A DNA stretch of 9,845 nt from Amarolinea sp964580725 (GTDB taxonomy: Bacteria > Chloroflexota > Anaerolineae > SSC4 > Amarolineaceae). The translations under genes and the position numbers were made by a program. The number at the start of each line of letters is the position of its first letter. Position 1 is the stretch's first letter. The stretch is from positions 1 to 9,845 of the forward strand of contig CAZOLV010000131.1 of NCBI GenBank assembly GCA_964580725.1, in the 5' to 3' direction. The notes below the pieces were generated by a model, which was not told the origin of the DNA, made no database searches, and worked only from the letters and a program-made list of their open reading frames with translations. Of this stretch, positions 1 to 6,632 are shown one piece after another.

Positions 1-126
1 CTTCCTCTTTCCTACTTCCTCTTTCCTACTTCCTATTTCCTACTTCCTCTTTCCTCGTTCCTACTTCCTCGTTCCTACTTCCTATTTCCTACTTCCTATT
101 TCCTACTTCCTATTTCCTACTTCCTC
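1..126. repeat. Heptanucleotide tandem array 1 (YYYCCTA on + strand)
   Basis: Eighteen consecutive 7-bp units run without a phase break from the window edge. They alternate mainly between CTTCCTA/CTTCCTC and TTTCCTA, giving a 14-bp higher-order period, with two GTTCCTA variants. The pyrimidine-rich strand is the + strand, so relative to the minus-strand gene ending here the array reads TAGGRRR. The same unit, differently ordered, recurs near 4800 and 9800. The array overlaps the last few codons and the stop of the glycosyltransferase at 117-878. Short heptameric dispersed repeats of this kind resemble the STRR sequences known from cyanobacteria; that is an analogy only. The array continues beyond the left edge for an unknown distance. 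Confidence 0.95.
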
Positions 127-878
127 TCTGCCCCCATCCTGCCTAGCTCCAGATAGGTCCTGAACACGTACCAGGCCATCAGGGCGCTGAGTTTTAGCCC
201 ATGCCAGCCATCGCGCCAGCCGGCCAGGGTGATGTAGCGGCGGCGGAATTCGCGCAGTGGCTGCAGGAGGTAGTTGTGCGGGCGCGGGCGGATGCCTTTG
301 TCGTGCAGTATTTTGGCTTCGTAGGCGGCGTATGTCTGTTGTTTGCGGTGAAACTGTGCCCAGGTATCGTAGTTGTAATGCAGCAGGTGACTACGCAGGC
401 GCCCCTCTGCGCCATCGAGGGTGACGACTTCGTGGACAGGGCGTGAGGGGTCGTAGCGGGCGAAGCCGCGCTTGAGTAGGCGGAGCTGGTAGTCGGGATA
501 CCAGCCGGCGTGCTGGATGCGTTTGCCGACGATGAAGTTGTGACGTGGGACCCACCAGCCAACCTCAGGGCGCAGTGTGACCTGGCGCAATTCGGCGGCC
601 AGCTCTGGGGTGATGCGCTCGTCGGCGTCCAGGAAGAAGACCCAATCGGCGGCGAATGTGTCGAGGGCGTGGAGGGCGTGATTGCGCTGGCGCGCCCAGC
701 CTTCGAAGGGGCGTTCGATGACTTGAGCGCCGGCTGCGGCGGCCAGCGCCTGGGTGCCATCATCGCTGAAGGAGTCAGAAACGACGATGTGGTCGGCCCA
801 GCGGGCGCTGGCGATGCATTCGGAAATGTGGCGCGCCTCGTTTTTGGTCAGGATGACTACGGCGATGGTCGGCGTCAT
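117..878 (-). CDS. Family 2 glycosyltransferase, WaaE/KdtX (beta-1,4-glucosyltransferase) type
   Basis: A cytoplasmic GT-A glycosyltransferase of 253 residues, probably adding a sugar to a lipid-linked or surface glycan; donor and acceptor cannot be read from the sequence. The N-terminal nucleotide-binding fold begins TIAVVILTKNE (residues 4-14), followed by a DSFSDDGT segment (35-42). The metal-binding DxD motif is FLDADERI (82-89). WYPDYQLRLL (126-135) and RPVHE (146-150) are typical of the WaaE-like subgroup, and the length fits the family. The ATG overlaps the stop of the upstream glycosyltransferase by 4 bp (ATGA), with GGAG (887-890) eight bases ahead, so translation is probably coupled. 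The stop codon TAG and the last few codons lie inside heptamer array 1, so the array may have replaced the original C-terminus. Last gene of the run. Confidence 0.88.
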   Translation of the reverse strand: MTPTIAVVILTKNEARHISECIASARWADHIVVSDSFSDDGTQALAAAAGAQVIERPFEGWARQRNHALHALDTFAADWVFFLDADERITPELAAELRQVTLRPEVGWWVPRHNFIVGKRIQHAGWYPDYQLRLLKRGFARYDPSRPVHEVVTLDGAEGRLRSHLLHYNYDTWAQFHRKQQTYAAYEAKILHDKGIRPRPHNYLLQPLREFRRRYITLAGWRDGWHGLKLSALMAWYVFRTYLELGRMGAERK

Positions 879-1879
879 GCGCGTTTCTCCGTTGGTGATG
901 GTTGTGCGGGATAGGAGTCGGTAAGGGTAGCGATGCGCTGGTAGGCGGCGAGACGGGCGTCCCGCTCGGCGGGGGTGAGTGCGCCTGATGCGGCCAGGCG
1001 GCGGGTGCGCTGCGCTTCGACATGCATGCCGAGGCGAACGAGAAGCCTGGCCAAAGTGCGTTTCAGGGTGCCGTAGCGGCGGGCATAGAGGCGGAGGCGG
1101 CTGCGCCAGAGGGCGACGATCATTTCGGCGCGGAACTGGCGGGTGCTTTGGCCTTCGTAATGGGTGATGCGGGCGGTGGGGACGCACCAGAGCTGCCAGC
1201 CGGCGTCGTGCAGGCGCCAGCACCAGTCAATCTCTTCGCAGTACATGAAGTAGCCTTCGTCGAGCAGGCCGGCGGCCTGGATGGCGGCGGTGCGCACGAG
1301 GAGTGCGGCGCCCAGCGCCGCCTCGATGGGAAAGGGCCGGCCGGCGACATAGCGCGCGCGTGGGTAGCGCCCGTTGAGGACAGATGCGAGCAGGCGGCCG
1401 TGCAGGGGAAAGAAATCGAAGAAGATCTGCCACAGGCCGGGGAAGCGGAAAGCGCTGTGTTGAAAGCGGCCGTCACCATAGGCGAGCTGCGGGCAGCAGC
1501 CGCCGGCCTGCGGGTGGTTGTGCATGAAGTCAAGCATGGTGGGGATGGCTGCCGGCTCGACGGCGGTGTCGGGGTTGAGTAGGAGTACGTAGTCGGTGGG
1601 GGGGGCGGCGGCGAGGATGTGGGTCAGGGCCAGGTTGTTGCCGCGGGCGAAGCCTAGATTGTCTGGGCTGCGCAGCAGGTGGACGGTGGGAAATACGGTG
1701 GCAACCATGTCGGCGCTGCCATCGTGCGAGGCATTGTCCACCACCCAGACATCCCAGGCAGGGCCTGCTGTGGGGGCGATGGCGCGCTGACTGGCGGCGA
1801 GGGAGGTGAGGCAGTTGCGCAGGAGATCGCGCACGTTCCAACTGACGATGACGATGGCCAGGCGTGTGTGGCCGGTCAC
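875..1879 (-). CDS. Family 2 glycosyltransferase, WbbL/rhamnosyltransferase-like
   Basis: A predicted GT-A inverting glycosyltransferase of 334 residues (COG1216/WbbL-like), probably building surface polysaccharide or glycolipid on the cytoplasmic face. The nucleotide-binding strand LAIVIVSWN starts at residue 7. VVDNAS lies at 46-51, NLGFARGNN at 74-82 and LLNPDT (DxD position) at about 100-105. The acceptor-side FMYCEEIDWCWRL lies at 211-223, followed by His240. These motifs occur in the usual order for the family. The chosen start is a GTG that overlaps the lipoprotein stop (GTGA) with GAGG ten bases upstream. The reading frame extends farther upstream, but that part overlaps the lipoprotein and shows no family sequence. 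The stop overlaps the next ATG by 4 bp. The C-terminal about 80 residues are basic and probably helical. The sugar transferred is unknown; rhamnosyl transfer is only a family-level guess. Confidence 0.88.
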   Translation of the reverse strand: MTGHTRLAIVIVSWNVRDLLRNCLTSLAASQRAIAPTAGPAWDVWVVDNASHDGSADMVATVFPTVHLLRSPDNLGFARGNNLALTHILAAAPPTDYVLLLNPDTAVEPAAIPTMLDFMHNHPQAGGCCPQLAYGDGRFQHSAFRFPGLWQIFFDFFPLHGRLLASVLNGRYPRARYVAGRPFPIEAALGAALLVRTAAIQAAGLLDEGYFMYCEEIDWCWRLHDAGWQLWCVPTARITHYEGQSTRQFRAEMIVALWRSRLRLYARRYGTLKRTLARLLVRLGMHVEAQRTRRLAASGALTPAERDARLAAYQRIATLTDSYPAQPSPTEKRA

Positions 1880-3192
1880 GGCTGGCCAACCTCGACCGAG
1901 ATGCGATCCACGTAGTTGTTGGCTACGGCGACGAATTCGTGGATGAGGCCGCCCCACCAAAAGTTTGTGGCGATGGGCGGCGCTTGATCGAACTGGATGC
2001 AGCCGTTGACCTGACTGCGTTTGCCAGGCATGAGGTAGAACTGCTCGATGCCGTCAACCACGCGGCGCTCCAGGTCTTGGGGGCGGCCGATGGCCCAGCG
2101 GAAGGGGAAATCAACGCCGGTGGTGTCGAAATTGACGCCAAAGCGCCAGACGCCGGCCTGCTGATGCCAGGACTGTTCGCTTCGCTGGATGGCCAGGGTA
2201 TTGTAGTTTTGGCTGAACAGATAGGTTTCGCCAGGCCAGGGACCGGCGGTGCGAATGGGGACGGTGCCTTCATTGGCGACGGTGCCGGTAAAGCAGAGCG
2301 ATCCGCCCAGCGGGACGCCAACCACGCGGTTGAGCTCGCCCTGCCATTCGATTTCGCCTTGCAGGATGTCGGCGCGGGGTTTGCCGCCTTCGACGATGGT
2401 GAGAGTGGAAGAGACGACGACATGGTTGCCAGCCAGGTCGCGGGCTTCACCAATGATGGTGTAGGTTCCATCGGGCGGAGGTTCGGCCCCCTTGTCCACG
2501 CCCCCTTCGTAACGGTATTCGTGGTATCCGCGCTGACCCGGTTCGATGACGCGCTCGTTTTCGGGTAAGAAATACTTCAGGTTGGGTCGAGCGGGGTCGA
2601 GCAGGTAAACCAACACGCTGTCCGTGTCTTTGGTCAGGTAGTACGAGATAGAGACCCAGTCGTCGCGCAGGCCGTCCTGGTTGGGACGAAACTCCTGGGG
2701 CACCACAGTGAAGTTATCGAGGCGGGGCAGGTGGGTGTCGCCCCCTTGCAGGGTGATGACGCCAGAGGCGCGTTCTTCCTGACCGTTGGGCAACGCAGCA
2801 GTGATCGTCCAGGTGTATGGGCCGTCGGGCAAAACCCAGCTAGGGACGAGTTGGCGGCCGGCGGCATCTTCGATGATACGGGGCTGATTAACGACGCCGC
2901 CCCAGTAGACTTCGTACTGGCCGGGAGAGCGCGGGCGGCGGTCGCGAAAGGTGTAGACTTGACCGGCGGAGTCGGTGAAGGTGATGGAGAGGTCGGCGTT
3001 GCGGCCAAGCGTGTAGCGAATCAGGGCCACGTCGTCGCGGCCATCAGCGTTGGGGGAAATGAGCGATGGTTCGACGCTGATCTGCGAGAGCGGGGAGCGC
3101 CAATAGGAGGCGCAGCCGGCGAGCAAGGCGACGATGGCCAGGCATGCGAGGGTCAGCAACGCCGCCGGTCTGCTCCGATGGATGAAGGTCAT
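1876..3192 (-). CDS. Lipoprotein with two FlgD/Ig-like modules and an unassigned C-terminal domain
   Basis: A 438-residue exported lipoprotein of unknown function. Basic residues (HRSR) precede a hydrophobic stretch and the lipobox LAGC, putting the lipidated cysteine at residue 27, so the protein should be anchored on the outer face of the cytoplasmic membrane. Module 1 opens with SPNADGRDD (46-54) and has an LPDGPYTW turn near 121. Module 2 opens with RPNQDGLRDD (169-178) and has DGTYTI at 241-246. Both resemble the FlgD-type beta-sandwich found in many secreted proteins. Residues about 275-438 form a third domain rich in aromatic and beta-type sequence (for example WRFGVNFD and FWWGGLIHEF) that I cannot assign. 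AAGGA sits seven bases before the ATG, which is 11 bases after the nuoN stop. The stop overlaps the next gene by 4 bp. Location suggests a surface role alongside the glycosyltransferases, or an accessory role near complex I; neither is shown. Confidence 0.85.
   Translation of the reverse strand: MTFIHRSRPAALLTLACLAIVALLAGCASYWRSPLSQISVEPSLISPNADGRDDVALIRYTLGRNADLSITFTDSAGQVYTFRDRRPRSPGQYEVYWGGVVNQPRIIEDAAGRQLVPSWVLPDGPYTWTITAALPNGQEERASGVITLQGGDTHLPRLDNFTVVPQEFRPNQDGLRDDWVSISYYLTKDTDSVLVYLLDPARPNLKYFLPENERVIEPGQRGYHEYRYEGGVDKGAEPPPDGTYTIIGEARDLAGNHVVVSSTLTIVEGGKPRADILQGEIEWQGELNRVVGVPLGGSLCFTGTVANEGTVPIRTAGPWPGETYLFSQNYNTLAIQRSEQSWHQQAGVWRFGVNFDTTGVDFPFRWAIGRPQDLERRVVDGIEQFYLMPGKRSQVNGCIQFDQAPPIATNFWWGGLIHEFVAVANNYVDRISVEVGQP
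1890..1893 (-). promoter_or_regulatory. Ribosome binding site supporting the GTG start at 1879
   Basis: GAGG on the minus strand lies ten bases before a GTG that overlaps the preceding TGA. It is the best-supported start for the WbbL-like glycosyltransferase. No ATG gives a protein beginning near the first beta-strand. Confidence 0.55.
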
Positions 3193-3199
3193 GGCTGAA

Positions 3200-3204
3200 T
3201 CCTT
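3200..3204 (-). promoter_or_regulatory. Ribosome binding site of the lipoprotein gene
   Basis: AAGGA on the minus strand ends seven bases before the ATG at 3192 and partly overlaps the nuoN stop codon. It fixes the start that gives an intact signal peptide. The longer open frame upstream lies inside nuoN and is not used. Confidence 0.6.
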
Positions 3205-4718
3205 CAACCTCCGCCGAGGGCATAAACGGCGGTGCGCAGCAGGGCGCCCCAGGGCGCCGGAACGAGACCAAGAAGCAGAGCGCCCAGGCTGGCAATACCG
3301 AGGGCGAGCTGCCAGGCGATGGGGTGTCGAATGGGGCCGCTGGCGGTCTCGCTGCCCAGGTACATGGCGACGATGATGCGCAGGTAGTAGTAGGCGCTGA
3401 GGGCGCTGTTGAGAACGGCGGCGATGACCAGCCAGGCCCATCCGGCTTCGACGGCGGCCTTGAAAACGTAGAGTTTGGCAAAGAAGCCGGCAAGGGGCGG
3501 GATGCCGGCCAGTGAGAGCATGAAGATGGCGAGTGCGGCGGCCAGCAAGGGGCGGCGACGGCCCAGGCCATCGAGGGCGCTGATTTCGATATCCATCTCA
3601 ACGCTGTTTTCGAGGGTTTGGGCGACGGCAAAGGCGCCAATGTTCATGAAGGCGTAGGCGAGCAGGTAGTAGAGAACGGCGCTGGCGGAGGCGGCGCTGT
3701 TGGCGATCAGTCCGACGATGAGGTAGCCGGCGTGGGCGATGCTGGAGTAGGCGAGCAGGCGCTTGAGGCTAGTCTGGCGCAGGGCTGCCAGGTTGCCCAG
3801 GGTCATGGTGACGAGGGCCAAGATGGCCAGAATGAGCAACCACGGCTGTTCGATGACCTGCAATGCGGCCAGGATGCGCAGGAGGGCGGCGAGGACTGCG
3901 GTCTTAGTGGCGACCGACATGAAGGCGGTGACGGGGGTGGGAGCGCCTTGATAGGCGTCAGGGCTCCACATGTGGAAGGGGACGAGGGCGAGCTTGAAAC
4001 CGAAGCCCACGAGCAGCAAGCCAACGCCGACGGGGAGTAGAGGGGCCATGGGGCTGGAGTCGGAGGAGAGGGCGAGGGTGCGGGCCATCTGCGTCAGGTC
4101 GGTGGTTTGGACGGCTGCATACATGAGCGCGATGCCGTAGAGCAGGAAAGCACTAGCGAAAGCGCCGAGCAGGAAGTATTTCATGGCGGCTTCGGCAGAG
4201 CGGGGCTGCTGCAGGTTGAAGCCGGTGAGGATGTAGAGGGAGAGGGAGAAGATTTCAAGACTCAAAAAGATCGTCATGAGGCTGAGTGAGGCGCTCATGG
4301 CGGTCAGGCCAGCGCAGGCGAGCAGGAGGAGGGCGTGAAATTCGCCTGGACTGGCGCTGATGCGGGCGATGTAGTTATGAGCCAGCAGCGTGGCCAGAAT
4401 GCCGGCGGTGAGGATGATCAGGTTGGCGGTCAGGGCGACGGAGTCGGCGATAGCGATGGGGCCAGAGCCGGTGGTCTGCAATGGGCGGGGCGCACCCTGG
4501 GCCAGCCAGGCGCTGGCGGCCAGGGCGGCGAGTAGGGCGATGATGGTCAGCGGGGCGAAACTGCGCAACACGGCGGCCCCCCTGCCCCCCAATTTGGGGG
4601 GATTGGGGGGCCGCGGCGAGGGCAGGGCGTCGGTGATGAGAACGATGAGGGCCGCGCCAATCAAGATGAGTTGGGGCAGGATGGCGATGAAATCGAATGT
4701 TGGGATTTGGATTGTCAT
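3204..4718 (-). CDS. nuoN: NADH-quinone oxidoreductase subunit N
   Basis: An antiporter-like, proton-translocating membrane subunit of complex I, 504 residues (the E. coli protein is about 485). Key polar residues are present: Glu155 in LSLEIFSLSLYILTGF (TM5 glutamate), Lys242 in GFGFKLALVPFHMWSPDAY (TM7 lysine), Lys272 in ATKTAV (TM8), the SLKRLLAYSSIAHAGY motif (317-332) and Lys415 in GFFAKLYVF (TM12 lysine). The chain is multi-spanning throughout, with about 14 helices expected. The ATG shares an ATGA overlap with the nuoM stop, implying coupled translation. One oddity is residues about 36-48, in the loop between TM1 and TM2. They are encoded by a GC-rich palindrome and read PPNPPKLGG, a proline/glycine insertion unlike the rest of the protein. 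All catalytic positions seem intact, so the subunit should be functional. Confidence 0.96.
   Translation of the reverse strand: MTIQIPTFDFIAILPQLILIGAALIVLITDALPSPRPPNPPKLGGRGAAVLRSFAPLTIIALLAALAASAWLAQGAPRPLQTTGSGPIAIADSVALTANLIILTAGILATLLAHNYIARISASPGEFHALLLLACAGLTAMSASLSLMTIFLSLEIFSLSLYILTGFNLQQPRSAEAAMKYFLLGAFASAFLLYGIALMYAAVQTTDLTQMARTLALSSDSSPMAPLLPVGVGLLLVGFGFKLALVPFHMWSPDAYQGAPTPVTAFMSVATKTAVLAALLRILAALQVIEQPWLLILAILALVTMTLGNLAALRQTSLKRLLAYSSIAHAGYLIVGLIANSAASASAVLYYLLAYAFMNIGAFAVAQTLENSVEMDIEISALDGLGRRRPLLAAALAIFMLSLAGIPPLAGFFAKLYVFKAAVEAGWAWLVIAAVLNSALSAYYYLRIIVAMYLGSETASGPIRHPIAWQLALGIASLGALLLGLVPAPWGALLRTAVYALGGG
4575..4612. repeat. GC-rich palindromic element inside nuoN
   Basis: On the + strand, GG-C6-TG-C6 is followed by AATTT and then G6-ATT-G6-CC. 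The two 16-17 bp arms pair almost perfectly, broken only by the TG/ATT interruption, around a 5-base AT centre. It could form a very stable hairpin in DNA or mRNA. It sits in frame in nuoN, in the short loop after the first membrane helix, and encodes proline- and glycine-rich residues. Its symmetry and poor fit to the family suggest a small dispersed palindromic element that inserted where it was tolerated. No second copy is present in this window. Confidence 0.8.
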
Positions 4719-6619
4719 GATGGCTGACTCTCAGAATTAGGAATTAGGAAGTAGGGGGGGGATAGGGAGTAGGAAGTAGGGGGTAGGAAGTAGGAAATAG
4801 GGGGTAGGAAGTAGGAAATAGGGGGTAGGAAGTAGGAAATAGGGAGTAGGGAGTAGGAAGTAGGAAGGGGGGAGGCGGAGGCGGTTGGGTGCGTTGGGCG
4901 GGCGGCGGGAGAGGTGAGTGGGAGCAGGGCGGCGGGGCGCGGCGTTTTGATCTGCTGTGTCAGGCTGTTGACGGTGGGGGTGAGTGGGAGCAGGGCGGCG
5001 GGGCGCGGCGTTTTGATCTGCTGTGTCAGGCTGNNNNNNNNNNNNNNNNNNNNNNNNNNNNNNNNNNNNNNNNNNNNNNNNNNNNNNNNNNNNNNNNNNN
5101 NNNNNNNNNNNNNNNNNNNNNNNNNNNNNNNNNGGGTGAGTGGGAGCAGGGCGGCGGGGCGCGGCGTTTTGATCTGCTGTGTCAGGCTCTCGACAGTGGG
5201 GTTGATGCGAGAGAAGAAGAGGTTGGGGAACAGGCCAATCACGACGAAGAGCGCGATGAGCGGCGCGAGAATGGCGATTTCGCGCCGGTTCAGGTCGGGG
5301 AGGGATTGGATGGTTTTGGGCGGGCTGAAGGGGCCTTGCATGGTGAGCCGGAAGGCAGTGAGCAGATACCAGGCGGCCAGGATGATGCCGGCGGTGGCGA
5401 GCCAGGCGAGCGGAGGGGTGGCGTCGAAGACGCCAACCAGGATGGTGAATTCGCCGATGAAGCCGTTGAGGCCGGGCAGTCCGATGGACGAGAGCACAAC
5501 GATGAGGAAAAAGCTGCCGAAGATCGGTATCTTTTGCCAAAGCCCGCTGAAATCGCTCATGATGCGGGTGTGCAGACGTTCGTAGAGCATCCCGACGGCG
5601 AGAAAGAGGGCGCCGGTGCTGAGGCCGTGATTGACCATCTGCAGGACGGCGCCGGAAATGCCCTGAGGGGTGAGGCTGAAGATGCCGAGGACGACGAAGC
5701 CGAGATGGGCGACGGAGGAGTAGGCGACGAGGCTCTTGATGTCACGCTGGCGCAGGGCGACGAGAGCGCCGTACAGAATGCCGATGAGGGCAAGAGCCGA
5801 CAGATAGGGGGTGAAGATGGGGGTGGCTTGGGGGAAGAGCGGTAGGCAGAAGCGGATGAAGCCGTAGGTGCCCATCTTTAGGAGGACGCCGGCCAGAATG
5901 ACAGAACCGGCGGTGGGCGCTTCGACGTGGGCGTCTGGCAGCCAGGTGTGGAAGGGGAAAAGGGGCGTCTTGATGGCAAAGCCCAGGGCAAAGGCGAGGA
6001 AGGCCCAGAACTGAACGATGAAAGGCAGGCTCTTGCTCTGCAGGGCGACGATGTCAAAGGTGCCGCCGTAGAAGTAGACGAGCAGGATGGCGACAAGCAT
6101 CAGCGCGCTGCCGGCGAGGGTGTAGAGGAAAAACTTGACGCTGGCGTAGACGCGACGCGGCCCGCCCCATTGGCCGATGATGAAGTACATCGGGATCAGG
6201 CTGGCCTCCCAGAACAGGTAAAAGAGAATCAAGTCCAGGGAGACGAAGACGCCGATGATGGCGGTTTCCATCAGCAGGAGAAAGAAATAGTAGCTGCGGG
6301 TGTGGGTGTGAACGCTCTGCCAGGAATAGAACACGACGAGAGGCGTGAGAAATGTAGTGAGCAGGACCAGCCAGAGGCTGATGCCGTCCACGCCCAGGTA
6401 GTATTGAATTTGGGGGTTGGGGAGCCAGGCGTATTGTTCGATGAACTGCATGCCGGTGATGTCGCTGCGCCACCCGACGAGCAGACCGAGGGAGAGAATG
6501 AAAGCGGCGCTGGACACGAGCAAGGCGCAGATGCGCTGCGCCTGCTCGCTGCGCAGGAAAAGCACGAGCAGGGCGCCGAGGGCGGGCAGGCACAGGATCA
6601 GAGTGAGTAGAGATGACAT
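4715..6619 (-). CDS. nuoM: NADH-quinone oxidoreductase subunit M with a repeat-derived C-terminal extension
   Basis: An antiporter-like proton channel of the complex I membrane arm. The conserved core is about 480-490 residues, the normal size. It has Glu138 in FWEASLIPMYFIIGQWGG, Lys217 in FAIKTPLFPFHTWLPDAH, Lys248 in LLKMGTYG, His331 in MVNHGLSTGALFL and Glu390 in GFIGEFTIL, all expected for NuoM. About 140 further residues follow, counting the gap as drawn: 22-residue tandem repeats (from residue about 478), a short linker (SPAARPTHP), the translated heptamer array (about 584-629) and a short end overlapping nuoN by ATGA. I chose ATG 6619 because AGGTG lies eight bases upstream. A GTG at 6628 would add three residues. 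The core should be functional; whether the tail is made stably or processed is unknown. Confidence 0.93.
   Translation of the reverse strand: MSSLLTLILCLPALGALLVLFLRSEQAQRICALLVSSAAFILSLGLLVGWRSDITGMQFIEQYAWLPNPQIQYYLGVDGISLWLVLLTTFLTPLVVFYSWQSVHTHTRSYYFFLLLMETAIIGVFVSLDLILFYLFWEASLIPMYFIIGQWGGPRRVYASVKFFLYTLAGSALMLVAILLVYFYGGTFDIVALQSKSLPFIVQFWAFLAFALGFAIKTPLFPFHTWLPDAHVEAPTAGSVILAGVLLKMGTYGFIRFCLPLFPQATPIFTPYLSALALIGILYGALVALRQRDIKSLVAYSSVAHLGFVVLGIFSLTPQGISGAVLQMVNHGLSTGALFLAVGMLYERLHTRIMSDFSGLWQKIPIFGSFFLIVVLSSIGLPGLNGFIGEFTILVGVFDATPPLAWLATAGIILAAWYLLTAFRLTMQGPFSPPKTIQSLPDLNRREIAILAPLIALFVVIGLFPNLFFSRINPTVESLTQQIKTPRPAALLPLTXXXXXXXXXXXXXXXXXXXXXXXXXXXXXXXXXXSLTQQIKTPRPAALLPLTPTVNSLTQQIKTPRPAALLPLTSPAARPTHPTASASPLPTSYSLLPISYFLPPISYFLPPISYFLPPTSYSLSPPYFLIPNSESQPS
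4734..4870. repeat. Heptanucleotide tandem array 2 (GRRRTAG on + strand), within the nuoM 3' end
   Basis: About nineteen 7-bp units, starting with two GAATTAG units and followed mainly by GAAGTAG, GGGGTAG and GAAATAG. Three of these combine into a 21-bp higher-order unit repeated three times (about 4780-4842). There is one phase break, an 11-bp unit at 4755-4765. On the minus, coding strand the array is YYYCCTA and contains no stop codon in any frame. It is read as residues about 584-629 of NuoM, rich in Ser, Tyr, Phe, Leu and Pro, with the heptapeptide ISYFLPP repeated. It ends 15 bases before the nuoN start codon. Confidence 0.95.
4915..5202. repeat. 66-bp tandem repeat in the nuoM 3' region
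   Basis: Copies begin at 4915, 4981 and 5137 (each TGAGTGGGAGCAGG on the + strand). The first two are separated by exactly 66 bp. The copy at 5137 matches for 52 bp and then diverges, as expected for the ancestral copy at the end of the original gene. Each unit encodes 22 residues (SLTQQIKTPRPAALLPLT followed by PTVN or its ancestral form PTVE), so any copy number keeps the nuoM frame open. The assembly gap at 5034-5133 lies inside the array, so the true copy number is unknown and is at least three. Confidence 0.95.
5034..5133. other. Assembly gap of 100 N within the 66-bp tandem repeat
   Basis: Exactly 100 N, the conventional placeholder for a gap of unknown size. The flanks fit the 66-bp repeat with a true missing length of 10 + 66k bases (10, 76, 142 and so on). 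All of these values keep the reading frame across the gap. The gap is therefore best read as a collapsed or unresolved repeat, not as missing unrelated sequence. Confidence 0.9.
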
Positions 6620-6627
6620 TTGGTTCA

Positions 6628-6632
6628 CACCT
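6628..6632 (-). promoter_or_regulatory. Ribosome binding site deciding the nuoM start
   Basis: AGGTG on the minus strand overlaps the nuoL stop (TAG) and lies eight bases before the ATG at 6619. This favours the ATG over the GTG at 6628, which falls only two bases after the nuoL stop and overlaps this site. Confidence 0.55.

Noticed and set aside
1..126. Possible CRISPR-like array
   Set aside because: Units are 7 bp and contiguous with no spacers; it is a simple tandem repeat.
1864..2568. + strand open frame opposite the lipoprotein gene
   Set aside because: The minus strand has a signal peptide, lipobox and domain motifs; the opposite frame has none.
1876..3441. Longer lipoprotein frame starting inside nuoN
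   Set aside because: The extra N-terminal part overlaps nuoN, has no signal sequence, and the ATG at 3192 has a good ribosome binding site followed directly by a signal peptide.
4889..5845. Long + strand open frame (318 codons) opposite nuoM
   Set aside because: It is antisense to a clear NuoM reading frame, crosses the gap, and its acidic/glycine-rich composition is the usual shadow of a GC-rich membrane protein gene.
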